From the NCBI GenBank assembly GCA_964608735.1, contig CAZSPL010000086.1:1-14368 (forward strand): a stretch of DNA of 14,368 bases, read 5' to 3'. The notes under the pieces are model-generated. The model worked only from the letters and a program-made list of their open reading frames with translations. It was not told the DNA's origin and made no database searches. The translations under genes were made by a program, and so were the position numbers. This DNA is from CAZSPL01 sp964608735 (GTDB lineage Bacteria; JAJVIF01; JAPKYR01; CAZSPL01). Of the stretch, positions 7,803-14,368 are shown piece by piece; positions within the stretch are counted from its first letter, which is position 1; each line of letters begins with the position of its first letter.

Positions 7803-7878
7803 GTTGTAGCGCAGGCATCCTGCCTGCAGTTTCCGGGGTGAGGCTGGGAAGATGCAGGCAGGATGCCTGCGCTACAAC
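7803..7878. repeat. BIME-like pair of inverted REP units (26-bp perfect inverted repeat)
   Basis: The left arm 7803-7828 and right arm 7853-7878 are perfect reverse complements over 26 nt, separated by a 24-nt loop. Each arm also contains its own hairpin, GCAGGCA-TCC-TGCCTGC, preceded by a GTAG head. This is the classic form of two REP units in opposite orientation. It sits between the SBBP relic (+) and the 3' end of the selenoprotein gene (-). In RNA it would form a very strong cruciform or long hairpin that could protect or terminate transcripts from both sides. Confidence 0.75.
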
Positions 7879-7941
7879 GGAATAATCACTCATCAGGCTT
7901 TTTTGAAAGCTAAATTCACGGCTGTCCCTTGCATCACCCGT

Positions 7942-10900
7942 CTAAATCAGCTCGTCAACAACTTCGGTGATAATCGTCTTGTCGGCGTAAACTCCGCCCT
8001 TCCTTGTCCATCGCACATTGCCGTCCCGGTCGATGACGAAATGATTCGGCACGCCGGGGGTTCCGCCGACAAGGTTGAGGATGGGCACATAGGCAGTGGA
8101 TGGCGGGTAGGGGTCGTGAAGCCATTCGGTTGCCGTCCATCCCGTATAACCGGTGTAGTAAGCCATCACCGTATCGAACGACGGGTCCATACATATGTTG
8201 AGGAAGACATAATCCTGTCCGGAGTAATCATCGAGGATTTCAGCCAATGTCGGAAACTCCGACTTGCAGGCGCTTCACGTCGTCATCCAGAAATTCAGGT
8301 AGACCACGTTCCCCGGCGAGTAATCGGATAGGCTGACGAGCTCGTGGTCCGGCAGCCGCTGTAGGGTCCAGGCGGGTGCGGGCAATGCTTCATCGAAACC
8401 GGCGGGATAAGCCCCTGTAGGATATTGGGTAACACGAATGAATGTATCGGCGTTTTCGGTGTACCCGCCTTCCGGGTCGGTCACGCGTACGGTTATGTAT
8501 GAATGGCCGACGGCGTTTGGCGATACCCACTCCACGCTCTCCGCGTCATTGGTGAGGAACGTGCCGGTGGGCGATGTCCAGTGGTAGGTGAAATCATCGA
8601 CGCTGTCGGGATCGGACGCCTGCACCGTGAGCGTCACGCGCTCGTTATATGAAGCATTGAGGGTTGTAGTACGGCTTAGCTCGACCGACTCGATTACCGG
8701 CGGCGCGAGGATTGTGAATCCATCGATTTTAGATGTCTCTGTGCCGCATCCGTTTGTAAGGACAACATCCCACGCGCCATGCTCCGCGCCGGTAAGGTTA
8801 AAGTCGGCTGTGAGGCTGTTCAGGCTGTATGAAGTGATGTCGCCGATGATATCCGGATGGCCTTCTCTTCGCAGCCGGAGGTCGGCTTCATGCTCCGTAC
8901 CGGTGAATTTCTCGCCGGTGATGGTGACTTCGACGACGCCGACGTTGTTATGCGCGGAATCGGGGTCGACCTGAGTTATCGACGGGGTGGCGCAGAGGAT
9001 GTGGAAAAGGTCCGGCCCGATGGCGGACTTGCCGTCGCCGTTTGTTACCTCGACATCGTAGAAACCGAGGTCGGGTGTAAATGGTATGTTTATATTGCAG
9101 GTGATTGTCGTGGAGCTGACGACTACGACGCTTGTCGCGACGATGTCAGCCGCCGCGGGCTGCGTCAATCTCACTCCCGCGCCGGGGCCGAAGAAATTCG
9201 TGCCGGTGACGATGACGCCGTTCAGATTGGTGCCGATTTCGGCGCTGTCGGGATTTATTCCGCTCACCGACGGCGGCGGGTTCTGCACTTCGAAAAGGGA
9301 AATGCCGGTGCCGGATTTCATGTCGCCGTTGATTACTTCGACGTCGACCCATCCCGTGGGAGCACTGAGCGGGATGCTGAAATCGCACTGGATGGTGTTC
9401 TCATTCAGCACTGTAACATTCGTAGCCGGGAGGTTCGGGTAGCCTGATTTCTTCAGGAAAACCTGCGCCCCCGGGCCTTTGAAATTCGCGCCGGAGACGA
9501 TTACGCCGGGATAGCTCTGCCCGCGGTTGCCGTGGTCGGGATTTATCGAGGTAACCACCGGGTCGACGCCGAATACCACGAACAAGGCGGTACCGGTGCC
9601 GGATTTTCCGCCCGGGTTGGTGATTTCAACATCGTATGCGCCATCCTCGACGGATAACGGGATGCTGATATCGCAGGTGATGGTCGATGCGTTTATCACC
9701 GAGACATTCGTCGCGGTGATGTCCGGCTCGCCGTCCTGCCTGAGTTTCACCAGTGCGCCGGGTCCGGTGAAATAGTTACCGGAAATGGTGACGCCATCAA
9801 GATCGGTTCCAGTCTCCCCCTGGCCGGGATTGATGCCGGTGACACTCGGGGGCGGTGGCAGGATTTCGAACAGGCCGATTCCCGTGCCGGATTTTCCGTC
9901 GCCGTTGATGATTTCAACATCGTACAAGCCGGTATGTGCGTTGATTGGGATGTTGAAATCGCAGGTGATGGCGGTGGAACTTACGAGAATCACATCGGCA
10001 CCCACGATATCCGGCGCGGCGGCGGCTTTCAGCTTAACCTGGATGACCGGGCCCGCGAAATATGAGCCGGTTATGGTGACGTTGTCGAGGATAACGCCCG
10101 CATCGGTGCTTTGGGGGTCGATGCCGCTTACCTGTGGCGGCGGGCCGGATATCCAGAAGATGTCTTCGGCGAGACCGGACTTGCCGTCGCTGTTTGTAAC
10201 TTCGACATCGTATCCACCGGGAGGCGCTCCTATCGGGATATCGAGGTCGCAGAGGATGGATGTTGAATTTGCCACGATGACATTCAGTGCGTGAATCTCA
10301 TCGCCGGTCTGTGGCTTCAGGCTCACCTCTATGCCGGGGTCCGCGAAATACTGGCCCGAGACATTCACATTTTCGATATATGTTCCGGCTTCACCGGTAT
10401 CTGGATTTATTTCCTGGACGAGCGGCGGCGGCGGCTCGATAGTTATCAATTCCGTGCCGATGCCGGCCTTGGAGAATTCATTTGTAACTTCGACATCGTA
10501 GATGCCGGGATGGGCGGAGACGGGGATATTGAAATCACAGGTGATGGTTGTCGGATCTATTGTTTCGACATTCACGGCGAAAATATCTTCCGCGTCATGC
10601 GCGGTGAGTTTGACGACCGAGCCCGGGCCGGCAAATCCTGTTCCCGTGACGACGGCCGCCTCGACGGGCGTCCCGGCAACGACAGTGTCGGGTTCGATTG
10701 TGGTGACGGTCGGTGTGCCGGCTTCGGTGACGGTGATGGTGACAAAATATTGCAGGGCGGTTGCGCCGGTTCCGGCCGATGTGGCGACTATTCTTGCTTC
10801 ATACTCGCCCGCGACGGCGCCGTTGTTGTTTATTATTTCGGTTTCCCAGGTATTCGCATCAGCATGCGTGAACTCGAAGAACTCCTGCCCGGTGATGTCC

Positions 10901-11649
10901 GGCGCGACGATGACAACCTGTTCGACATCATCCTGCCAGTCGAGCACGTCCACTTCGGCATGCGCGGATTGCTGCGGTGCATCATAGAGTATGCCACAGC
11001 TGAAATTTTCTATTGCGTAGGGTTCTTTGCAATTTCCGGGCCAGGATGCATCGACGGCGAAAGTTATCCCGGTATAAGACGGCGGCTTGGGAATATAGAC
11101 GATATAGTTCTCGGTCCTGGCTTCGCCCGGGCCGAATGAGCCGTCGGTGGACTCGCCGGGGAATGCCCTGAACGGGTTGAGGGATTCTCCGCCGGGGATG
11201 TCCCACAGGTCGGTCCATCCATCGGGATTTTGCAGCAGGTGTCCGAAAGTGTTGGTGAAGAGTATTCCGCGCACGTCGAATCCGGCGAGGTCATAAGGAT
11301 TCCGCAGGATGACATCGGCATCGAGGATGCGCGTTACCGGGTCGAATGAGTTGACGTTTATCGAGACGCAGTCATCGCAGGCGGGGGGGACGAGATATTC
11401 GGTAATGTCGAAATGGGCTTCGAGGTTTCGTACCGGCTCCAGCGAAACCTGCTTCGTCGCGAAGTCAAAGCGGATATCCCACATACCCCAGACGGTACGA
11501 TGAGATTGAACTTCGCGTCTATTTTCGACAGGAGAGAGTGCGACATCCAATGGTTCACCAACCGGAGGCGCAGTGGGCGATCCCGAACAACCGATAATCA
11601 AAGAAAGAGCGCTCAGTATCACTATAATGAAAGGAGAATACCTCTTCAT
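7942..11649 (-). CDS. Exported IPT-repeat selenoprotein with C-terminal UxxC thioredoxin (TlpA-like) domain; TGA at 8277-8275 read as Sec
   Basis: Read as one 1235-aa protein. ATG 11649 starts a signal peptide with lipobox IIGC (Cys21). AAAGGA lies 11 nt upstream, and an in-frame ATG at 11661 is the alternative. Domains: family N-terminal domain shared with the PKD lipoprotein (about 30-300; LDADVILRNPYDLAGFDVRG, FAVDASWPGNCKEPY), seven IPT/TIG repeats of 96 aa (about 314-985; core INPDSAEIGT ... YDVEVTNGDGKSG), a cadherin/PKD-like domain (about 986-1075) and a thioredoxin domain (about 1090-1235). The TGA is codon 1125, placed as FWMTT-U-SACKSEFP, where TlpA-like proteins have CxxC. The same frame continues through ILDDYSGQDYVFLNI and the cis-Pro motif GVPNHFVIDRDGNVRW to TAG at 7942. 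The second motif residue, Cys1128, is intact, and a SECIS-like hairpin follows the UGA. Likely a periplasmic or surface thiol-disulfide or peroxide reductase. Selenium dependence is inferred; a nonsense mutation is the alternative. Confidence 0.82.
8243..8277 (-). promoter_or_regulatory. Sec UGA codon with bSECIS-like hairpin
   Basis: In RNA sense: UGA (8277-8275), 11 nt, then GUCGG (8263-8259), loop AGUUU (8258-8254), CCGAC (8253-8249). A lower stem GCC (8271-8269) / GGC (8245-8243) encloses an internal loop. There are 16 nt between the UGA and the apical loop, and a G is in the first two loop bases. Both agree with the bacterial SECIS rules as I recall them (upper stem, G near the start of the loop, loop roughly 16-37 nt from UGA). 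It would recruit SelB with Sec-tRNA. Confidence 0.65.
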
Positions 11650-11665
11650 TTCCACAACCATCCTT

Positions 11666-11683
11666 TACCGTAAGCTCACGGTA
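11666..11683 (-). repeat. Leader hairpin just upstream of the selenoprotein ribosome site
   Basis: In RNA sense UACCGU-GAGCUU-ACGGUA, a perfect 6-bp stem with a 6-nt loop, ends 0-1 nt before the AAAGGA ribosome site. It leaves the site exposed and may stabilise the 5' end. The location supports initiation at 11649 rather than at 11661, whose ATG abuts the AAAGG. Confidence 0.4.
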
Positions 11684-11721
11684 TATTCTACCATTATTAT
11701 TAAGAATAATTACTAATTATG

Positions 11722-11752
11722 ATTATATTTATTAAATGAGAATTAATCTCAA
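11722..11752 (-). promoter_or_regulatory. Promoter candidate for the selenoprotein gene
   Basis: Reverse strand TTGAGA (11752-11747, 5/6 to TTGACA), a 19-nt spacer and a perfect TATAAT (11727-11722). The spacer is slightly long. The region is strongly AT-rich, unlike the flanking genes. The -35 is overlapped by the palindrome at 11737-11751. Confidence 0.45.
11737..11751. promoter_or_regulatory. 7-1-7 inverted repeat, Fur-family-like operator
   Basis: TGAGAAT-T-AATCTCA is a 7-1-7 inverted repeat with one mismatch, set in AAA...ATT flanks. It resembles the TGAGAATnATTCTCA form of Fur/PerR-type boxes, although two central bases are swapped relative to that form. It overlaps the -35 of the selenoprotein promoter, a position suited to repression by an iron- or peroxide-sensing regulator. 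The link is inference. Confidence 0.35.
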
Positions 11753-11891
11753 TTAGGTTTAAGGGGATTGAATCGGCTCAGTCTGGGCCCTGGGAGTGGC
11801 ATTAATACAGGCAAAATGATAGTATCGTTCCTCGTGAGTATTAGACCGGATGTACTCCGGGTTCATTAATTTTACGGAAGAGAGTGATGAA

Positions 11892-12782
11892 ATGCAGCTA
11901 TTCAACTATGGCACTATGGAGGGGTTGAGCATAGGCCTCAGGATGGGCGACAGGACGATAGACCTGTCGAGGGGATTCGAATTGTACCATGATGAGGATA
12001 GCACTTTTTTTTACTACGAGTCGCTGGAAGAACTGATTCTCGACAACCGTTTTACGGTGGAGTTTTTCAAGAAGGTGTATGAGTACCTCGAACTTGAAGA
12101 CCAGATACCGGGCCTCGAAGTTGAGGATGAGATCGAATATGAGCCACCGTTGTATGAGCCGTCGAAGATACTTGCGCTCGGGCGCAACTACGCCGCGCAT
12201 GCCGCCGAGGGAGGCCACAAGGTCGCCGAGGAGCCTATCTTTTTCTGCAAGCTTCTGAATACCCTTCTTCCGCATGAAGGAGAGATTATTTATCCGTCGC
12301 ACCTGACGCGCGTCGATCACGAGGCGGAGCTGGCGGTGGTGATCGGCGGGATTGCGAAGGATGTCGATGCGTCGGAAGCCATGGAGTACGTGGCGGGGTA
12401 TACGATAGCGAACGACATCACCGCCCGGGACATGCAGAAGCAGGACCAGGCGAAGCAGCATCCGTGGCTGCGCTCGAAGAATTTCGACACGTTCTGCCCG
12501 ATGGGGCCGTATCTCGTTCCGAAGGATGCGATTAACGATGCGCACAATCTCGATATCGAGCTGAAGGTGAACGGCGAGACGCGTCAGAAGTCGAATACAT
12601 CGAAGATGGTGTTCAGGATACCGGAAGTCATTTCATATTTGTCGAAGCATATGACGTTGTTTCCGGGGGATATCATCCTGACCGGGACGCCGGATGGAAT
12701 TTCGCCGCTCAAGGTTGGAGACGTGGTGGAGGCATCGATCGAGGGACTCGGGACGTTGAGGAATACGGTGGTCGGGGGATAG
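11892..12782 (+). CDS. Fumarylacetoacetate hydrolase (FAH) family protein
   Basis: Cytoplasmic metal-dependent hydrolase or decarboxylase acting on acylpyruvate- or 2-oxo-acid-type substrates (296 aa, normal for the single-domain FAH group). The ATG at 11892 begins MQLFNYG...SIGLRMGDRTIDL, the usual small N-terminal beta domain, with GGAAGAGAG upstream. An in-frame ATG at 11850 has no ribosome site. The FAH core runs from about residue 100: ILALGRNYAAHAAEGG, then DHEAELAVVIG with metal ligands Glu144 and Glu146, NDITARD with Asp175, SKNFDTFCPMGPY, and TGTPDGISPLKVGD near the C-terminus ending in GLGTLRNTV. These fit the E-E-D metal triad of the family (acylpyruvases, oxaloacetate decarboxylases, 2-hydroxyhepta-2,4-diene-1,7-dioate isomerases). 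The exact substrate cannot be told from sequence. Divergent from the selenoprotein gene across a 242-nt AT-rich region; no pathway neighbours are visible. Confidence 0.9.
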   Translation: MQLFNYGTMEGLSIGLRMGDRTIDLSRGFELYHDEDSTFFYYESLEELILDNRFTVEFFKKVYEYLELEDQIPGLEVEDEIEYEPPLYEPSKILALGRNYAAHAAEGGHKVAEEPIFFCKLLNTLLPHEGEIIYPSHLTRVDHEAELAVVIGGIAKDVDASEAMEYVAGYTIANDITARDMQKQDQAKQHPWLRSKNFDTFCPMGPYLVPKDAINDAHNLDIELKVNGETRQKSNTSKMVFRIPEVISYLSKHMTLFPGDIILTGTPDGISPLKVGDVVEASIEGLGTLRNTVVGG

Positions 12783-12797
12783 AGGTGCGCAGCCCTT

Positions 12798-12856
12798 GGG
12801 ACAGTCCCTTGGCAGCTTGCAGGATGGATTCATATCATGCGTTTGGGGACAGTCCC
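12798..12856. repeat. Two copies of the palindrome GGGACAGTCCC
   Basis: GGGACAGTCCC occurs at 12798-12808 and 12846-12856, 48 nt apart, in the short gap between the FAH gene and the terminator. Each can form a 4-bp GGGA/TCCC hairpin, and each is preceded by TTG or TTTGG. Similar palindromes recur as dispersed intergenic repeats in other bacterial genomes, as I recall, so this is probably a small repeat element. Confidence 0.5.
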
Positions 12857-12887
12857 GCGGGCTGGCGGATAATCTGTTCAGAATTGC

Positions 12888-12922
12888 AAAAAAATGGTGC
12901 TGGTTCGCAGCACCATTTTGTT
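12888..12922. terminator. Bidirectional rho-independent terminator
   Basis: AAAATGGTGCTG (12891-12902), loop GTTCG, CAGCACCATTTT (12908-12919) is a perfect 12-bp stem. On the reverse strand it is followed by a run of seven T, giving a strong terminator 29 nt after the rhodanese stop. On the forward strand it is followed by TTTTGTT and can also end FAH transcripts. Confidence 0.88.
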
Positions 12923-12950
12923 ATGTATCAGCAACAACGTCGAGGATTTT

Positions 12951-14006
12951 TTACGGAGCAGTGCCGGTATTAAAAGCATAATCATGAGCGTCGGTGTCTT
13001 CACTGAAGCATTTCGCGACGCGAACATCGGCATCGGTTGTCCATGAACACATACCGAATTTCAGGTTTTTCGCTTTGTAGCCGAGGATGGCCAGAACTGT
13101 TGTAGCGACTCCTCCGGTATGGCCGGTATAGCAGTAGATCACGATATCCTTGGTCGGGTCGATCTTCTTGAGTTCGGTGATGGTAGCGGTGTTCCTCCAC
13201 GGGATGTTAATGGCGCCCGGGATATGTCCGATGGCATAGTGCTCCGCGCTACGCACGGAGATGATGAGGGGGTCATTTGATGTATCGCCGTCGTTGAGGT
13301 TGTCGAACAGGTCCTTTGCGGCGATGGTAGGTCCGAGTGTGCCCGCGGTATATGCTTCCGCTGCCGCACGGACTATTTCGAAATCATCCTGCGATGTCGT
13401 ATTGTCCAACTCCGGGAGTGTCTGTGTCGCGGGCAGCGTGTTTGCCGCGGTCTCGATGGGGTAATCGTGGGAATCGGTGGCCTCATTGAATGCTTTTGCT
13501 ACCCTGACGTCGGGGTCTTTGGTCCATGACCCGATGCCGAATTTCAAATTCTTTGCGTCGTAACCGAGGACGTTAAGCGCGGTAGTCGCGGCGGCGCCGG
13601 TATGCCCGGTGTAGCAATAGCAGACGATATCCTTGCCGGCGGGGATCTTCGCGAGGCTTGACGTGTATGCGATCTCCTTCCACGGGATGTTGATGGCGCC
13701 GGGTATATGTCCGATCTGGTAGTGCTCGTAGCTGCGGACGCTTATAACCACGGGGTCGTTCGTGGTGTCGCCGTCGTTGAGGTTATCGAACAGGTCGGCC
13801 GCGGAGATCGTGGGACCGGTTCCCAACGCGAGGTAGGCATCCTCCGCGGCGCGCGTGGTTTCAAACTGGTCTTTTTCTTGTGCTACGGGCGGTGCCGCAG
13901 GGTTGTCGATGTTGTAGGTGACATCGGTACAACCGGTGAGCGAAATGGCAAGAGCGAGCATGAGAATCGCTCCAAAGATTCCGAAAAGGTAACTTCTTCT
14001 GTTCAT
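12951..14006 (-). CDS. Tandem rhodanese-domain lipoprotein
   Basis: 351-aa exported lipoprotein with two rhodanese (sulfurtransferase) domains, expected to carry or move sulfane sulfur or bind related anions outside the cytoplasm. ATG 14006 has AGGTGA 5 nt upstream. An in-frame GTG at 14015 is possible. The signal peptide ends in lipobox LTGC (Cys26). Domain 1 has ISVRSYEHYQIGHIPGAINIPW and the active loop CYTGHTG with Cys131. Domain 2 has ISVRSAEHYAIGHIPGAINIPW and CYTGHTG with Cys292. The copies are 161 residues apart and each ends LKFG(I/M)(G/C)SWT...DVRVAK(A/C)F...DHDY-like, so this is a recent internal duplication. Domain 2 has two extra Cys (in FGMCSW and VAKCF) that domain 1 lacks. Downstream of a cytochrome c-like gene in the same direction, so possibly an operon in sulfur redox metabolism. 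Transcription ends at the strong hairpin after its stop. Confidence 0.9.
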   Translation of the reverse strand: MNRRSYLFGIFGAILMLALAISLTGCTDVTYNIDNPAAPPVAQEKDQFETTRAAEDAYLALGTGPTISAADLFDNLNDGDTTNDPVVISVRSYEHYQIGHIPGAINIPWKEIAYTSSLAKIPAGKDIVCYCYTGHTGAAATTALNVLGYDAKNLKFGIGSWTKDPDVRVAKAFNEATDSHDYPIETAANTLPATQTLPELDNTTSQDDFEIVRAAAEAYTAGTLGPTIAAKDLFDNLNDGDTSNDPLIISVRSAEHYAIGHIPGAINIPWRNTATITELKKIDPTKDIVIYCYTGHTGGVATTVLAILGYKAKNLKFGMCSWTTDADVRVAKCFSEDTDAHDYAFNTGTAP

Positions 14007-14042
14007 GTTATTCACCTGGCTCCTCGAATTATTCTTTTATTT

Positions 14043-14070
14043 TATGCCGCCGGCTCTGCCCGGCGGCATA
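14043..14070. repeat. GC-rich 11-bp hairpin between the cytochrome and rhodanese genes
   Basis: TATGCCGCCGG-CTCTGC-CCGGCGGCATA forms a perfect 11-bp stem. On the reverse strand it is followed by an A-rich tract, not a T-run, so it does not look like a standard terminator for the cytochrome gene. It may act as an RNA processing or stability element, or as an attenuator. Confidence 0.6.
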
Positions 14071-14093
14071 TTGACAGGATAGTGAATCCGGCC

Positions 14094-14368
14094 TCAATCG
14101 GGCGCTCCATCGACAATCACGGATTCATTCGCCTCAAGCTCCTCGGGGAACGCGATGTCTTCGAGTATCCTCGAATTGATATAGGCCTCGGTCAGGAAGA
14201 GGTCGTCATTACCGTGGCAGCTATCGCAGGACGCATTCTGTGGTGTGTCAAGGCGAATATTATGCGGACTTGTGTATTTCCATGTCGGCAGGGACGTGAA
14301 GTCGCTCAGGTCGATGCCGTATTCTTCAAAGGTGTCGGGCGCGATGGGTATATGCCGCAGCAAAACGT
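14094..14368 (-). CDS. Cytochrome c-like protein, C-terminal fragment
   Basis: The reverse strand is open from the right edge to TGA at 14094, giving about 91 residues of C-terminus. The real start lies beyond the window, and the TTG at 14363 is not a credible start. The fragment contains one clear heme c motif, CDSCH (in NASCDSCHGND), with TSPHNIRLDTPQ before it. This is the layout seen near the last heme of multiheme periplasmic cytochromes. A Met or His distal ligand cannot be assigned from this piece. It lies upstream of and parallel to the rhodanese lipoprotein, 87 nt apart, with a GC-rich hairpin between them. Number of hemes and electron partner unknown. Confidence 0.75.
   Translation of the reverse strand, partial: VLLRHIPIAPDTFEEYGIDLSDFTSLPTWKYTSPHNIRLDTPQNASCDSCHGNDDLFLTEAYINSRILEDIAFPEELEANESVIVDGAPD

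Noticed and set aside
7898..7915. GGCTTTTTTGAAAGC as terminator of the selenoprotein gene
   Set aside because: Stem is only about 5 bp and AT-rich. The REP pair just beyond is the stronger structure.
7942..8247. Separate small thioredoxin-like gene starting with an ATG-like codon at 8247
   Set aside because: It lacks the first half of the thioredoxin domain and begins inside the active-site helix. The upstream frame continues directly into it through the TGA, so it is the C-terminus of the larger gene.
8700..10710. DNA periodicity of about 288 nt as a satellite or CRISPR-like array
   Set aside because: The period equals the 96-aa IPT protein repeat, with divergent codons between copies; it is a coding repeat.
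10291..11139. Long open frame on the forward strand opposite the selenoprotein gene
   Set aside because: Translation is Gly/Asp/Arg-rich shadow sequence with no domain, opposite a repeat protein with clear homology. Similar shadows lie opposite the PKD lipoprotein (2291-3007) and amrS.
1..14368. tRNA, rRNA, CRISPR array, phage or IS transposase genes
   Set aside because: None was recognised on either strand by eye; small RNAs cannot be excluded.

Overview
The window looks like a piece of an uncultured, mid-GC, Gram-negative bacterial chromosome. Four proteins carry lipoprotein signal peptides (large PKD/IPT surface-type proteins, a small lipoprotein, a rhodanese), and a partial c-type cytochrome lies at the right edge. 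Nothing here fixes the phylum. Anaerobic or microaerobic, selenium-using life is an inference from the radical-SAM enzyme, the cytochrome and a probable selenocysteine codon.

Layout. 1-1297 (-): N-terminal part of an alpha-glucan phosphorylase that runs off the left edge. 1494-1811 (+): small unknown protein behind a good sigma70-like promoter. 1928-5314 (+): 1128-aa lipoprotein with three PKD domains and a TIGR03790-like C-terminal domain, followed 38 nt later by a small lipoprotein (5353-5769). Convergent to these is amrS (5785-6849, -), a radical SAM enzyme. 6963-7878 is a relic zone: two head-to-head fragments of SBBP beta-propeller lipoprotein genes, flanked by REP-like palindromes, two of which form a 26-bp perfect inverted repeat. 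7942-11649 (-) is the key gene. 11892-12782 (+): an FAH-family hydrolase. 12951-14006 (-): tandem rhodanese lipoprotein with a strong terminator. 14094-14368 (-): 3' end of a cytochrome c-like gene.

Key observation. The gene at 7942-11649 would usually be called as two ORFs split by a TGA at 8277-8275. The two halves are in the same frame, and the TGA falls exactly where the first catalytic Cys of a TlpA-like thioredoxin motif belongs (FWMTT-U-SACKSEFP). A hairpin with a 5-bp upper stem and an AGUUU loop starts 11 nt after the UGA and its loop starts 17 nt after it, which fits what I recall of bacterial SECIS elements. I therefore read it as one exported selenoprotein: lipoprotein anchor, a family N-terminal domain, seven 96-aa IPT/TIG repeats, a cadherin/PKD-like domain and a UxxC thioredoxin domain.

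The PKD lipoprotein, the selenoprotein and the SBBP relics all share one N-terminal domain (GFDV(R/H)G and AVDASW motifs). This suggests a lineage-specific family in which one secreted N-terminal module is joined to different C-terminal modules (PKD/TIGR03790, IPT/thioredoxin, beta-propeller). The exported selenothioredoxin, rhodanese and cytochrome point to extracytoplasmic sulfur/thiol redox chemistry. A direct functional link between them is not shown by the sequence.
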